64,000 bases of DNA, from the NCBI GenBank assembly GCA_017469115.1, contig JAFUGY010000029.1:1-64000 (forward strand), written 5' to 3'. The position numbers and the translations under genes are program-made. The notes under the pieces were generated by a model. It was not told the DNA's origin and did not search any database. It saw only the letters and a list, made by a program, of their open reading frames with translations. The stretch is from Oscillospiraceae bacterium. Its GTDB lineage: Bacteria; Bacillota; Clostridia; Oscillospirales; Oscillospiraceae. Below are positions 41,720 through 50,177 of this stretch, piece after piece (position 1 is the stretch's first letter; the number at the start of each line of letters is the position of its first letter).

Positions 41720-43096
41720 TTATTGAAACAGAAGAGCACTGGCAATCGTAAAATAAACAAGAAGGGAAAGCGCATCGACAATTGTAGTAATAAACGGGCT
41801 GGACATCACGGCAGGGTCAAACCCGAGCCGATTGGCAATCATCGGAAGCGTGCATCCGATCACTTTGGCAACCAGAACAGTCAGTGCCATTGTTGCACAT
41901 ACAACAGCGGCAACAAGAATGGTAACTTCGGTATTCCCGAGAAGAAGCCTGTCTATCAGGACAATCTTCAGGAAACAGGCCGAAGCAAGCGTCACTCCGC
42001 AGAGCACCGCTGTCTGGATCTCTTTCCAGATGACGGCAGCGAGATCGGTGAATTCCAGTTCTCCCAGAGAGAGGGAACGAATGACCGTAACCGATGCCTG
42101 AGAGCCGGAATTACCGCCGGTATCCATCAGCATGGGGATAAAAGAAGTCAGGACAACCTGGGCTGCCAGTGCATTCTCAAACCGGGAAATAATCATACCG
42201 GTAAACGTGGCCGAGACCATGAGAAGAAGCAGCCAAGGAATCCTCTTTTTGTAGAGTTCCAGAGCATTGGAGCGGAGATATTCCTTATCGGACGGCAGAA
42301 TAGCAGCCATCTTTTCGATATCTTCCGTTGTTTCCTCTTCGATAACATCCATGGCATCGTCGAACGTGATAATGCCTACCATACGGTCATCGCTGTCGAG
42401 CACCGGAAGCGCGAGGAAATTATACTTGGAGAGCAGCTGGGCAATATCTTCTCTGTCGTCACTGGTGTGAACGGAGATGACATTTTTCTCCATGATATCG
42501 GAAATCCGGGCTTCATCACTTTTGACAAGCAGAAGATCCTTCAGGGTCAATACACCCAGAAGCTTCCGGTTTTCTGTCACATAACAGGTATAAATGGTCT
42601 CTTTATCTACTGCCGTACGCCGGATGCGGGACAAGGCCTCATCGACCGTCATATTCGGGCGAAGAGAAATATACTCCGTTGTCATGATGGACCCTGCACT
42701 GTTTTCCGGATAACGCAGGATTTCGTTGATTTCCCGGCGCATCTGGGGATCCGCCTGGGCCAGAATCCGTTTTACCACGTTGGCCGGCATTTCTTCAACC
42801 AGGTCAACTGCATCATCCACATAGAGCTCGTCCACCACTTCCCGCAGTTCACTGTCGGAAAAGCCTTTGATCAGGAGCTCCTGCAAATCCGGATTCATCT
42901 CAACAAACGTTTCTGCGGCAAGCTCCTTCGGCAAGAGCCGAAACAGCAGAGGAATCTTCGTCTCCTCAAATTCTTCAAAAACCGCACCAATATCCGCACC
43001 GTTCATGGTAACCAGCACATCTTTCAGTGCGGAATATTTTTTTGCTTCAAGCAATGCTCTCAGCGTACCTTCAACGGTAATATTATGTTCTGCCAT
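41720..43096 (-). CDS. mgtE: Magnesium transporter MgtE
   Basis: 458 residues from ATG 43096 (AAGGAGG 7 bases upstream). N-domain with the acidic superhelix (LPKELAAETFVEM... SDSELREVVDELYVDDAVDLVEEMP), paired CBS domains (MTTEYISLRPNMTVDEAL; DIMEKNVISVHTSDD), then five membrane helices including PMLMDTGGNSGSQASVTVIR, the GGN.G.Q selectivity segment. The CBS/N domains gate the channel by cytosolic Mg2+. The 5' region holds a small leader ORF and a stem that probably regulate expression; no canonical M-box seen. Confidence 0.93.
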   Translation of the reverse strand: MAEHNITVEGTLRALLEAKKYSALKDVLVTMNGADIGAVFEEFEETKIPLLFRLLPKELAAETFVEMNPDLQELLIKGFSDSELREVVDELYVDDAVDLVEEMPANVVKRILAQADPQMRREINEILRYPENSAGSIMTTEYISLRPNMTVDEALSRIRRTAVDKETIYTCYVTENRKLLGVLTLKDLLLVKSDEARISDIMEKNVISVHTSDDREDIAQLLSKYNFLALPVLDSDDRMVGIITFDDAMDVIEEETTEDIEKMAAILPSDKEYLRSNALELYKKRIPWLLLLMVSATFTGMIISRFENALAAQVVLTSFIPMLMDTGGNSGSQASVTVIRSLSLGELEFTDLAAVIWKEIQTAVLCGVTLASACFLKIVLIDRLLLGNTEVTILVAAVVCATMALTVLVAKVIGCTLPMIANRLGFDPAVMSSPFITTIVDALSLLVYFTIASALLFQ

Positions 43097-43150
43097 TGCA
43101 AATTCCTCCTTTACAAAATGTCTGTCGGGCAGGAAGCTGCAACACAAAAC

Positions 43151-43230
43151 AGGCCGAAACAATTTATTTTATTCTCTGCAAGGAAACGCACACACAGGAA
43201 CATAAGTGCACATCCATGCTGTTTCGGCCT
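43151..43230 (-). promoter_or_regulatory. Long-range stem in the mgtE leader
   Basis: AGGCCGAAACA (43151-43161) and TGTTTCGGCCT (43220-43230) are perfect 11-bp complements. The first RNA arm lies inside codons 11-15 of the leader ORF and the second begins 2 bases after its stop. A ribosome translating the ORF would keep the stem open, so it could act as an attenuator or a switch for mgtE. Confidence 0.55.
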
Positions 43231-43262
43231 TGTCCTGTGCCGCTACTACTACCAGCGTCCAT
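43164..43262 (-). CDS. 32-residue leader peptide ORF upstream of mgtE
   Basis: Starts at 43262 with an AAAAGGAGG ribosome site 7 bases upstream, stronger than most in the window. It encodes MDAGSSSGTGQGRNSMDVHL followed by a Cys/Val-rich end with three Cys (CSCVC) before SLQRIK and stop. Too short for the usual ORF cut-off. Position in the transcript leader, 68 bases before mgtE, and the overlapping stem argue for a regulatory leader peptide rather than a functional protein. Confidence 0.6.
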   Translation of the reverse strand: MDAGSSSGTGQGRNSMDVHLCSCVCVSLQRIK

Positions 43263-43345
43263 GACGTTTCCTCCTTTTCGCAAGAGATAGAATAAACGAC
43301 TTTCGTCTTTATCAGGATACTTTCAAAATGGCATTTTGTCAAGAA

Positions 43346-43378
43346 AAAACCCCGGAAAAACAGGTTTTTTCCGGGAAA
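43346..43378 (-). terminator. Terminator of birA-bioY
   Basis: CCCGGAAAAA / TTTTTTCCGGG stem with 4-base loop; minus-strand transcript ends GGGGTTTTTTCTTG. Confidence 0.8.
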
Positions 43379-43392
43379 AAGATCCTATGAAA

Positions 43393-43932
43393 TCAATGGA
43401 CAAACTTCTTTACTCTGCCGGAAAGGGTGACGGCAAGAGCCATCTTGGCAAAATCAGGCAGGAGGAAGGGAAACACACACCAGGAAAGCGCCGTCCCCAC
43501 TGCAATAGCTCCTGAATTACGGGTATATACCAGAAGAAACCAGGCTGTACCAAAAGCATAACATACCAGCAGCCCGACCACCATGGCAAGGATCCGCACA
43601 AACAGCCTGTCTCCAAAATGGCTTTCGGCAAACCAGTAAATCAGCCCCATAAATATGAAACCGACGATGTATCCGCCGGTCGTTCCCAAGAGAATCCCAA
43701 TCCCTCCGGTAAAGCCGGCAAATACCGGAATTCCGATTGCTCCCAGCAGAATATAGATGCAGACGGCAACCGTGCCCCGTTTTCCTCCCAGGATCCCCAG
43801 CACGGCAAAGACGGCAAACGTCTGCAGCGTAAACGGTACGGTAGCAGGAATACTGATCCAGGAGCAGACCGCAATCAGTGCTGCGCAAACTGCTATATAA
43901 GCCAGATCAACCACTCTGAATTTAGACTTCAT
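43393..43932 (-). CDS. bioY: Biotin transporter substrate-binding protein BioY
   Basis: 179 residues, six helices, with ALIAVCSWISIPATVPFTLQ, TFAVFAVLGILGGKRG, GGIGILLGTTGGYIVGFI and the DFAKMALAVTLSGRVKK end typical of the BioY S component of ECF transporters. It needs a shared EcfAAT module encoded elsewhere. Its ATG overlaps the birA stop by 4 bases (ATGA) and the pair is regulated by BirA, so uptake and ligation are matched to biotin need. Confidence 0.95.
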   Translation of the reverse strand: MKSKFRVVDLAYIAVCAALIAVCSWISIPATVPFTLQTFAVFAVLGILGGKRGTVAVCIYILLGAIGIPVFAGFTGGIGILLGTTGGYIVGFIFMGLIYWFAESHFGDRLFVRILAMVVGLLVCYAFGTAWFLLVYTRNSGAIAVGTALSWCVFPFLLPDFAKMALAVTLSGRVKKFVH

Positions 43933-44921
43933 TCTTTGTTTTCCTTTCTCCTGTCAAGACGCACGCTCACTTCTCCGGAAGACAAGGCTTCCTTTCGCCC
44001 ATCTTCATACTGTACAAGGAGCCGGCATTCTTCATCAATATCCATTGCTTTCGCAGGAACGGCATCCTCGCCTCTCAGGACCAGAATCTCCTCCCCGATC
44101 AGGAAACTTCTTTTCCGATATTCCTCCGCAAAATCCGCTTTTGAAAGGTCGCTGCAAATGGTATGGAACTCCCTCAGAAAAGATGCTGCAAGCATATTTC
44201 GGAGGTTTTTCCTTCTCTTTTCAGCAATGGAGCCGGCAATCTGCCGGATCTCTTCCGGAAATCCGCCTTCCGGCTCATAGACATTCAACCCGATGCCCAT
44301 GACAGCCCAATCAAGCCCTCCGGTTTCCATATTGAGAGAGCCCTCCGTCAGAATCCCGCAGACCTTTTTTCCTTCTATGAAAACATCGTTTACCCATTTG
44401 ATTTTGGGATTTGCCTTTGTGCAGCTTTCTATCGCGCGGCAGGCTGCCACTGCTGCCGCTGTTGTAATACGCGTCGCTTCCTGCGCCGGAAGGGACGGCC
44501 GCAGCAGAACACTGAGATAGATCCCCGTGTCGGATGGAGAATAAAAACTTCTTCCGATTCTTCCGCGTCCGGCTGTCTGGCAGCCGCTGATGATGGTGTA
44601 CCATTCCGGAAGGGAATCTGCACGTTCTTTCAACAGCGTGTTGGTAGAGGAGACCGTATCATGCACTTCCAGTGTGAAGACATCTGACAGACTCCCAAGA
44701 AAAGCATGAATACCTGCTTCGCTGACGGCATCATGTTCTTTTCCCAGACGATATCCCCGGTTCGTAACGGCTTCAATTTCATAGCCTTCCGCCTCAAGCC
44801 GGCGAATATTCTTCCAGATTGCAGCTCGTGTAACTCCGAGTTTTTCTGCCAGCAGGCTTCCGGAGAGATACACATCGCCTGACTGCTCCAGCAGCAGGGC
44901 AAGCTTTTCTTTTGTTTTCAT
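43929..44921 (-). CDS. birA: Bifunctional biotin protein ligase and repressor BirA
   Basis: 330 residues from ATG 44921. The N-terminal winged helix (SGSLLAEKLGVTRAAIWKNI, RRLEAEGYEIEAV) precedes the ligase core: SSTNTLLKERA, SGCQTAGRGRIGRSFYSP (biotin/ATP site GRGRxGR), KIKWVNDVFIEGKKVCGILTE, and GIGLNV. It attaches biotin to carboxyl carrier proteins and represses bioY when biotinyl-AMP accumulates. The BirA operator lies over its own promoter (see 44950-45004). Confidence 0.95.
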   Translation of the reverse strand: MKTKEKLALLLEQSGDVYLSGSLLAEKLGVTRAAIWKNIRRLEAEGYEIEAVTNRGYRLGKEHDAVSEAGIHAFLGSLSDVFTLEVHDTVSSTNTLLKERADSLPEWYTIISGCQTAGRGRIGRSFYSPSDTGIYLSVLLRPSLPAQEATRITTAAAVAACRAIESCTKANPKIKWVNDVFIEGKKVCGILTEGSLNMETGGLDWAVMGIGLNVYEPEGGFPEEIRQIAGSIAEKRRKNLRNMLAASFLREFHTICSDLSKADFAEEYRKRSFLIGEEILVLRGEDAVPAKAMDIDEECRLLVQYEDGRKEALSSGEVSVRLDRRKENKE

Positions 44922-44949
44922 CCAGGTCCCCTCCCTTCCTTCGCAGCTG

Positions 44950-45004
44950 AGTATAACAGATCTCTTTTTAATTGTCAACTTTAAATACAAAAAAGGTTTA
45001 CAAT
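44950..45004 (-). promoter_or_regulatory. BirA operator and promoter
   Basis: Half sites ATTGTCAAC (44971-44979) and GTTTACAAT (44996-45004) are inverted repeats with one mismatch and a 16-base spacer, the BirA operator pattern. Minus-strand -35 TTGACA (44978-44973), spacer 17, -10 TATACT (44955-44950); the operator covers the -35. Confidence 0.85.
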
Positions 45005-45136
45005 TTAATGTTGCAGCAGCCAACTATTTTTCCCGTGTTTCTTTCGAAACGGCGCAAAATTCCGGTTGTTTTTCTATACATTTTCCCAGTTTCGTGATAC
45101 AATTCATAAAAAATACACGCATAGAAAGGAACAGTT

Positions 45137-46252
45137 ATGGATTTCTTTATGCCGGTGGCACTTTTTACCGGGAGCGAATGCATTTCAAAAAATCAAACTC
45201 TGTTTCAGACTTACGGCAAACGATGCGCCATCGTAACAAGCCAGCATGCTGCGGAGAAAAGCGGTGCCTTGCGGGATGTGACGGAAGCACTGCATCTTGA
45301 AAACATCAATTACTGCATTTTCCATGAAATCTGCCAGAATCCTTCTGTCGAGTCCTGCATCAAAGCGGGCAAAATGGCACGGGAGGAAGGAGCTGACTTT
45401 CTCATCGGGATCGGGGGCGGTTCGGCAATGGACGCAACAAAAGCCGCTGCTGTTTTTGCTGCCAACCCCGAACTGGACGAGGACGGATTTTACAGCAGAC
45501 AATGGCAGAAAAAGCCTTTGCCGGTTTTGCTTGTCGGAACAACTTCCGGCACGGGAAGTGAAGTAACAAAAGTGTCCGTTCTGACAGACAGCAAACATCG
45601 GAAACACAGCATCAAAGACGACAGGCTTTTCGCGGCTGTCTCCTTCGGTGACAGCCGCTATACGCAGAATCTTCCGCTGCCGATCACACTGACGACAGGA
45701 GTTGACGTGCTTGCCCACTGCACCGAGAGTTACTTTAGCAAAAGGGCGGATGAACTTTCCAGATCGTTTGCCGTGCGCGGCATCCGGCTTTTGGTGGAAC
45801 CCCTGCTTGCTGCAGCGGAAGGAGCCTCTTTATCCCCGAAGCAGAGAGAGCAACTTTATCAGGCCTCCATTTTCGGCGGGCTTTCCATCAACAGCACAAG
45901 CACCTGCTTTCCGCATAACGTCGGATACTTTCTCACGGAGCGATACGGCGTACCTCACGGATTTGCCTGTGCGACATTTCTGCCGGATCTTCTGCAATAT
46001 GAAGAAGAATTCGACCCGGCTTATGCAGAAGGCTTTTACAGAGAGCTGAATGTCGGAAAAGACGCTCTGCTGCAGCTGACTGCCAAATGCCTCCCGGCAC
46101 CCTCTATCACCATGACGGAACAGGAAATCAGCCGCTTGCTGCCGCGCTGGGAAAACAACGGTTCCGTCGGGAACACCAGAGGGACTGTAAATTGCACATT
46201 TATCCAGAAAATTCTGGAAGAAAAATATGTGAGAAAAGGAGAAAAATCATGA
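45137..46252 (+). CDS. Iron-containing alcohol dehydrogenase-like protein
   Basis: 371 residues. NAD-binding GIGGGSAMDATKAAA and VGTTSGTGSEVT, then metal ligands Asp and His in GVDVLAHCTESY and two His in CFPHNVGYFLTERYGVPHG: all four ligands of family III (Fe) alcohol dehydrogenases are kept. GAAAGGAACAG precedes the ATG. It is the first gene of a tightly overlapping unit with a cupin and a DUF3990 gene; the substrate is unknown. Confidence 0.88.
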   Translation: MDFFMPVALFTGSECISKNQTLFQTYGKRCAIVTSQHAAEKSGALRDVTEALHLENINYCIFHEICQNPSVESCIKAGKMAREEGADFLIGIGGGSAMDATKAAAVFAANPELDEDGFYSRQWQKKPLPVLLVGTTSGTGSEVTKVSVLTDSKHRKHSIKDDRLFAAVSFGDSRYTQNLPLPITLTTGVDVLAHCTESYFSKRADELSRSFAVRGIRLLVEPLLAAAEGASLSPKQREQLYQASIFGGLSINSTSTCFPHNVGYFLTERYGVPHGFACATFLPDLLQYEEEFDPAYAEGFYRELNVGKDALLQLTAKCLPAPSITMTEQEISRLLPRWENNGSVGNTRGTVNCTFIQKILEEKYVRKGEKS

Positions 46253-46593
46253 TTCGGACAAAGCAGGAACAGACAATAGAATTCAAATGCATCCGCGGCG
46301 GTAACGGAGAAGCGGAAATGCGCAAAATCACGGAAGGCGAAGGAGAACTGTACGGCAAGGGAAGAATGTTCAACCATATGATTCTTGCACCGGGCAAGTC
46401 CATTGGAGAACATACTCACACCGGCGACAATGAAATCTTTTATTTTCTCTCCGGAACCGGCACTTACAATGACAACGGAACAAAAGTGACCGTACACCCA
46501 GGTGACACCACCATCTGCAATGACGGAGAACTGCACGGTCTGGTAAACGACGGAACAGAACCGCTGGAATTCATTGCATTGATTCTTTACTGA
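46249..46593 (+). CDS. Small cupin-domain protein
   Basis: 114 residues from ATG 46249, which overlaps the dehydrogenase stop as ATGA and has AAAAGGAG upstream. The cupin motifs are clear: GKSIGEHTHTGDNEIFYFLS (HxH...E) and GDTTICNDGELHGLVN (late His). Metal-binding single beta-barrel; functions range from sugar isomerases to sensors, and none is assigned here. Next gene starts inside its stop codon. Confidence 0.85.
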   Translation: MIRTKQEQTIEFKCIRGGNGEAEMRKITEGEGELYGKGRMFNHMILAPGKSIGEHTHTGDNEIFYFLSGTGTYNDNGTKVTVHPGDTTICNDGELHGLVNDGTEPLEFIALILY

Positions 46594-47141
46594 TGATCGT
46601 TTATCATACGGGGTTTCAGGAAATCCGGGAACCGGATCTCCATTACGGCAGGAAAAATGCGGATTTCGGACAGGGATTCTATCTGACTTCCAATCTGGAG
46701 TTTGCACAACGCTGGACAAAGGAACGCAAAAACGAAAACGCTGTTTTAAACACGTATGAACTGGATCTCGCCGGTCTTTCTGTTCATCGGTTTGAGCGGG
46801 ATACCGCCTGGTTTCTGTATCTCTCCGACAATCGGGCCGGAAAACCGGACACCCTACCTGCAGATGTGGTCATCGGGCCGATTGCCAATGATACGCTTTA
46901 TGATACCCTGGGGATGGTGACAAGCGGGTTTTTAACAAAAGAAGAAGCCCTGCAGTTGCTGAAGATCGGACCGGAATTTCAACAGATTGCTCTTAAAACA
47001 GAAAAAGCTAAGGAGCATCTGCAGTGGAAAACATCACGGATCATCGGAAGAGAAGAGATCCGCAAGTTCCGGGATATCATGGAAAAGGAACAGGAGGAAT
47101 ACCTCACCGTTTTTGCAAAAACAATGGAATCTTTTCTTTAA
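46593..47141 (+). CDS. DUF3990-family protein (ADP-ribosyltransferase-like fold)
   Basis: 182 residues. VYHTGFQEIREPDLHYGRKN, ADFGQGFYLTSNLEFAQRWT, with VIGPIANDTLY later, matches DUF3990, a small family placed in the ADP-ribosyltransferase clan: the H-Y-T and DFGxGFYLT segments correspond to the NAD-binding strand pair. Whether it transfers ADP-ribose is not known. Its ATG overlaps the cupin stop by one base, and a strong terminator follows; the three-gene unit therefore has tight stoichiometric coupling. Confidence 0.75.
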   Translation: MIVYHTGFQEIREPDLHYGRKNADFGQGFYLTSNLEFAQRWTKERKNENAVLNTYELDLAGLSVHRFERDTAWFLYLSDNRAGKPDTLPADVVIGPIANDTLYDTLGMVTSGFLTKEEALQLLKIGPEFQQIALKTEKAKEHLQWKTSRIIGREEIRKFRDIMEKEQEEYLTVFAKTMESFL

Positions 47142-47147
47142 ACATGC

Positions 47148-47179
47148 GGAAAGACACGCCTTTGACGAAGCGTGTCTTT
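47148..47179 (+). terminator. Rho-independent terminator after the DUF3990 gene
   Basis: GAAAGACACGC / GCGTGTCTTTC perfect stem with 10-base loop, followed by CTGTTTTTG; lies between convergent genes. Confidence 0.85.
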
Positions 47180-47189
47180 CCTGTTTTTG

Positions 47190-47636
47190 TTATAGCCATT
47201 TATCCCGCTCGGCAACAGCCAGCGCATCACAGCGGTTGTTGTATTTATTATCGGCGTGGCCCTTGACCCAGTGATAATGCATCTCATGCTGGGAAACCAG
47301 CAAAAGCAGCCTTTCCCAAAGATCCGGATTGAGAGCGGGCTTTTTATCGCTCTTGATCCAGTTCTTTTTTTTCCAGGAAGTTGCCCAGTTTTTCTCCAGC
47401 GCATCAATGACATACTTGGAATCGGAATATAAATCCACCTCACATGGTTCCTTCAGGCATTCCAGTGCGGAAATAACAGCGGTGAGTTCCATGCGGTTGT
47501 TGGTCGTCTGCTGTTCTCCGCCGGAGATTTCTTTTTCCTTTCCCTTATAGCATAAAACGGCACCCCAGCCGCCGGGGCCGGGGTTTCCGCTGCATGCGCC
47601 GTCTGTATAGATGGTGACCTTTTTTTTACTCAACAT
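47190..47636 (-). CDS. rnhA: Ribonuclease HI
   Basis: 148 residues. Active-site carboxylates are in [20 protein letters not shown] (Asp), [14 protein letters not shown] (Glu), [14 protein letters not shown] (Asp) and the C-terminal NNRCDALA (Asp); the [14 protein letters not shown] loop is typical of type 1 RNase H. It removes RNA from RNA-DNA hybrids. Its start overlaps the end of gyrA by 11 bases, so it is the last gene of the origin cluster operon. Confidence 0.95.
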   Translation of the reverse strand: MLSKKKVTIYTDGACSGNPGPGGWGAVLCYKGKEKEISGGEQQTTNNRMELTAVISALECLKEPCEVDLYSDSKYVIDALEKNWATSWKKKNWIKSDKKPALNPDLWERLLLLVSQHEMHYHWVKGHADNKYNNRCDALAVAERDKWL

Positions 47637-50157
47637 CGGGGGAACCTTCCTCCGGATTCAACACTTCCGAATCATCGGTTTCGGCCTCAGCAAAATGTTC
47701 TGTTTTTTCAATGCAGATCACTTTCGCGTCTCCGACCGGTTTCATCACGCGAACGCCCTGAGTAGCACGGCCCTTTTCTCCGATGGAGGAGACCGCTACC
47801 CGGATAATGGTACCGTCGTCGGTGATCACGAGAAGATCATCCGCTTCATCCACAAGGCAGATGCCGGCAATTTTGCCGGTGCGTTCGGTGACCTGGTAAT
47901 TTTTGATGCCGATGCCGCCGCGTTTATGCACACTGTAAGCTTCAAATGCAGTGCGTTTTCCATAGCCTTTCTCCGTAACCGTGAGAACGGCATTGCCCTG
48001 TGCAGAGCTGCCTGCGCCGATGACATAGTCCCCTTCCCGCAGACGAATTCCGCGCACGCCGACTGCCGTGCGGCCCATGGAACGTGCTTCCGTCTCCGGG
48101 AAGCAGACAGCCATTCCGTCGTGTGTGGCAATTAGGACGTTATCTTCTCCCGTTGTTGAAAGAACAGAGATCAGTTCGTCCCCTTCATCGAGTGTAATGG
48201 CACGAATTCCGTTGGCACGGATGTTTTTCAGTGCTGCCTGTTCCATGCGTTTTACGGTTCCGTTCTTCGTGACGAAGACAAGATAGTTATCTTCCTGTAC
48301 ACCGCGGGCTGCAATCATAGCACTGACTTTTTCACCGGATTCTCCCGCTTCCACAGGGAGAATATTGACGATGTTGGTACCGCGGGCTGCACGCCCCGCA
48401 ACAGGGATAGAATAGCCTTTTTTCAGATACACTCTGCCGGAATTCATGAAGAAGAGAATATTATCGTGGGTAGAGGCTGTGAAGACGGTTTCCACAAAGT
48501 CCTCTTCTTTGGTTGGCATCGCACGGACTCCCTTTCCGCCGCGGCCCTGTGCCTTGTATTCGGAAAGGGCAAGGCGCTTGATGTATCCGCCGTGGGTCAG
48601 AGTAAAGACGGAGAGTTCTTCCTGGATGAGATCTTCATCTTCCAGATCTTCCACCACATCCTGAATTTCTGTTTTCCGCTTGTCTCCGAACTTATCACGG
48701 ATTGCAATCAGTTCTTCCTTTAATACCGCTTTGATTTTCTCCGGATCGGCAAGCAGCTCGTTATAATACTTGATTTTATCCTCAAGCTCGTGATATTCGT
48801 TCTCCAGCTTTTCACGGTTCAGCCCCTGAAGAGAGATCAGCCGCATATCGCAGACATATTGTGCCTGTTCCTCATCCAGCTGGAAGCGTTCCATCAGGCG
48901 CTGTTTGGCATCATCATAGCTTGTGCGGATGATGTGAATGACCTCGTCGATATGATCCTGTGCAATCAGCAGACCTTCGAGCAGATGGGCGCGCTCTTCC
49001 GCTTTTCGCAGATCATATCTGGTGCGACGGACGATCAGATCTTCCTGGAAGGTAAGATATTCATCGAGAATATGACGGAGAGAAAGAATTTTTGGCTGCG
49101 TCTGATTGTTGACCAGAGCCAGCATATTGATGGAAAAGCCGGATTGCAGCTCTGTCTGGGCAAAGAGCCGATTGAGCACCACCTGGGGGTTGGCATCGCG
49201 TTTGAGTTCAATGACGATGCGCATACCGTTACGGTCCGTCTCATCGCGAAGATCGGAGATCCCCTCCAGGCGTTTTTCATGGACCTGATCGGCAATGTTT
49301 TTGATCAGCTTCCTCTTATTCACCTGATACGGCAGCTCCGTCACGATAATACGGGTGCGCTTTTCCTTGCCATATTCTTCAAATTCCGTTTTTGCACGGA
49401 CGACGATTTTTCCTCTGCCGGTGGCATACGCCTGACGGATTCCGGAGCGCCCCATGATGATGCCTTTTGTCGGAAAATCCGGACCCTGAATGCATTCCAT
49501 CAGGTCATTGAGCTGCGCATCGGGATTCTCCAGCACACAGATACAGGCATTGATGACTTCGGTGAGATTGTGGGGCGGACTAGTGGTTGCCATACCGACC
49601 GCAATACCGCTGGATCCGTTGACCAGAAGATTGGGGAAACGCGAAGGGAGCACGCGCGGTTCCTTGCGGGATTCATCAAAGTTCGGATCCCAGTCAACCG
49701 TATCTTTGTCGATATCGCGAAGCATCTCGTTTGATATTCTCGACAAACGTGCCTCGGTATATCGATAAGCAGCGGGAGGATCTCCATCTACGGAACCGAA
49801 GTTTCCGTGGCCGTCCACCAGCATATAGCGCATGGAAAAATCCTGCGCAAGGCGAACCATTGCATCGTAAACAGAAGCATCGCCGTGGGGATGATAGTGG
49901 CCCAGCACGTCACCGACACAGGTGGCGGATTTTTTAAACGGTTTATCAGACGTGAGCCCGCCCTCATACATGGTATACAGGATCCGGCGATGTACAGGCT
50001 TTAATCCGTCACGGACATCCGGAAGAGCACGGGCAATAATAACAGACATTGCATAATCGATATAGCTCTTCTGCATTTCACTGACCAGATCCGAGGTCGT
50101 GATCACCTGATTCGGAAATGCAATATCTTCCGGTTTATAATCTCTTTTATGTGCCAT
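47626..50157 (-). CDS. gyrA: DNA gyrase subunit A
   Basis: 843 residues with catalytic Tyr in [15 protein letters not shown] region [20 protein letters not shown], GyrA-box [10 protein letters not shown] in the C-terminal beta-pinwheel and an acidic tail. It introduces negative supercoils with GyrB. The residue equivalent to E. coli Ser83 is Ala and Ala84 is Ser; Asp87 is kept. AAGGAGAACC-type sites precede the ATG. It follows gyrB by 20 bases. Confidence 0.97.
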   Translation of the reverse strand: MAHKRDYKPEDIAFPNQVITTSDLVSEMQKSYIDYAMSVIIARALPDVRDGLKPVHRRILYTMYEGGLTSDKPFKKSATCVGDVLGHYHPHGDASVYDAMVRLAQDFSMRYMLVDGHGNFGSVDGDPPAAYRYTEARLSRISNEMLRDIDKDTVDWDPNFDESRKEPRVLPSRFPNLLVNGSSGIAVGMATTSPPHNLTEVINACICVLENPDAQLNDLMECIQGPDFPTKGIIMGRSGIRQAYATGRGKIVVRAKTEFEEYGKEKRTRIIVTELPYQVNKRKLIKNIADQVHEKRLEGISDLRDETDRNGMRIVIELKRDANPQVVLNRLFAQTELQSGFSINMLALVNNQTQPKILSLRHILDEYLTFQEDLIVRRTRYDLRKAEERAHLLEGLLIAQDHIDEVIHIIRTSYDDAKQRLMERFQLDEEQAQYVCDMRLISLQGLNREKLENEYHELEDKIKYYNELLADPEKIKAVLKEELIAIRDKFGDKRKTEIQDVVEDLEDEDLIQEELSVFTLTHGGYIKRLALSEYKAQGRGGKGVRAMPTKEEDFVETVFTASTHDNILFFMNSGRVYLKKGYSIPVAGRAARGTNIVNILPVEAGESGEKVSAMIAARGVQEDNYLVFVTKNGTVKRMEQAALKNIRANGIRAITLDEGDELISVLSTTGEDNVLIATHDGMAVCFPETEARSMGRTAVGVRGIRLREGDYVIGAGSSAQGNAVLTVTEKGYGKRTAFEAYSVHKRGGIGIKNYQVTERTGKIAGICLVDEADDLLVITDDGTIIRVAVSSIGEKGRATQGVRVMKPVGDAKVICIEKTEHFAEAETDDSEVLNPEEGSPDVE

Positions 50158-50177
50158 AAGGGTTCTCCTTCTCCTCC

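Noticed and set aside
41723..43264. 513-codon plus-strand ORF
   Set aside because: Antisense shadow of mgtE and its leader; low-complexity composition and no domain.
43097..43345. M-box magnesium riboswitch upstream of mgtE
   Set aside because: The conserved M-box core sequences were not found; a leader ORF with a long-range stem is seen instead.
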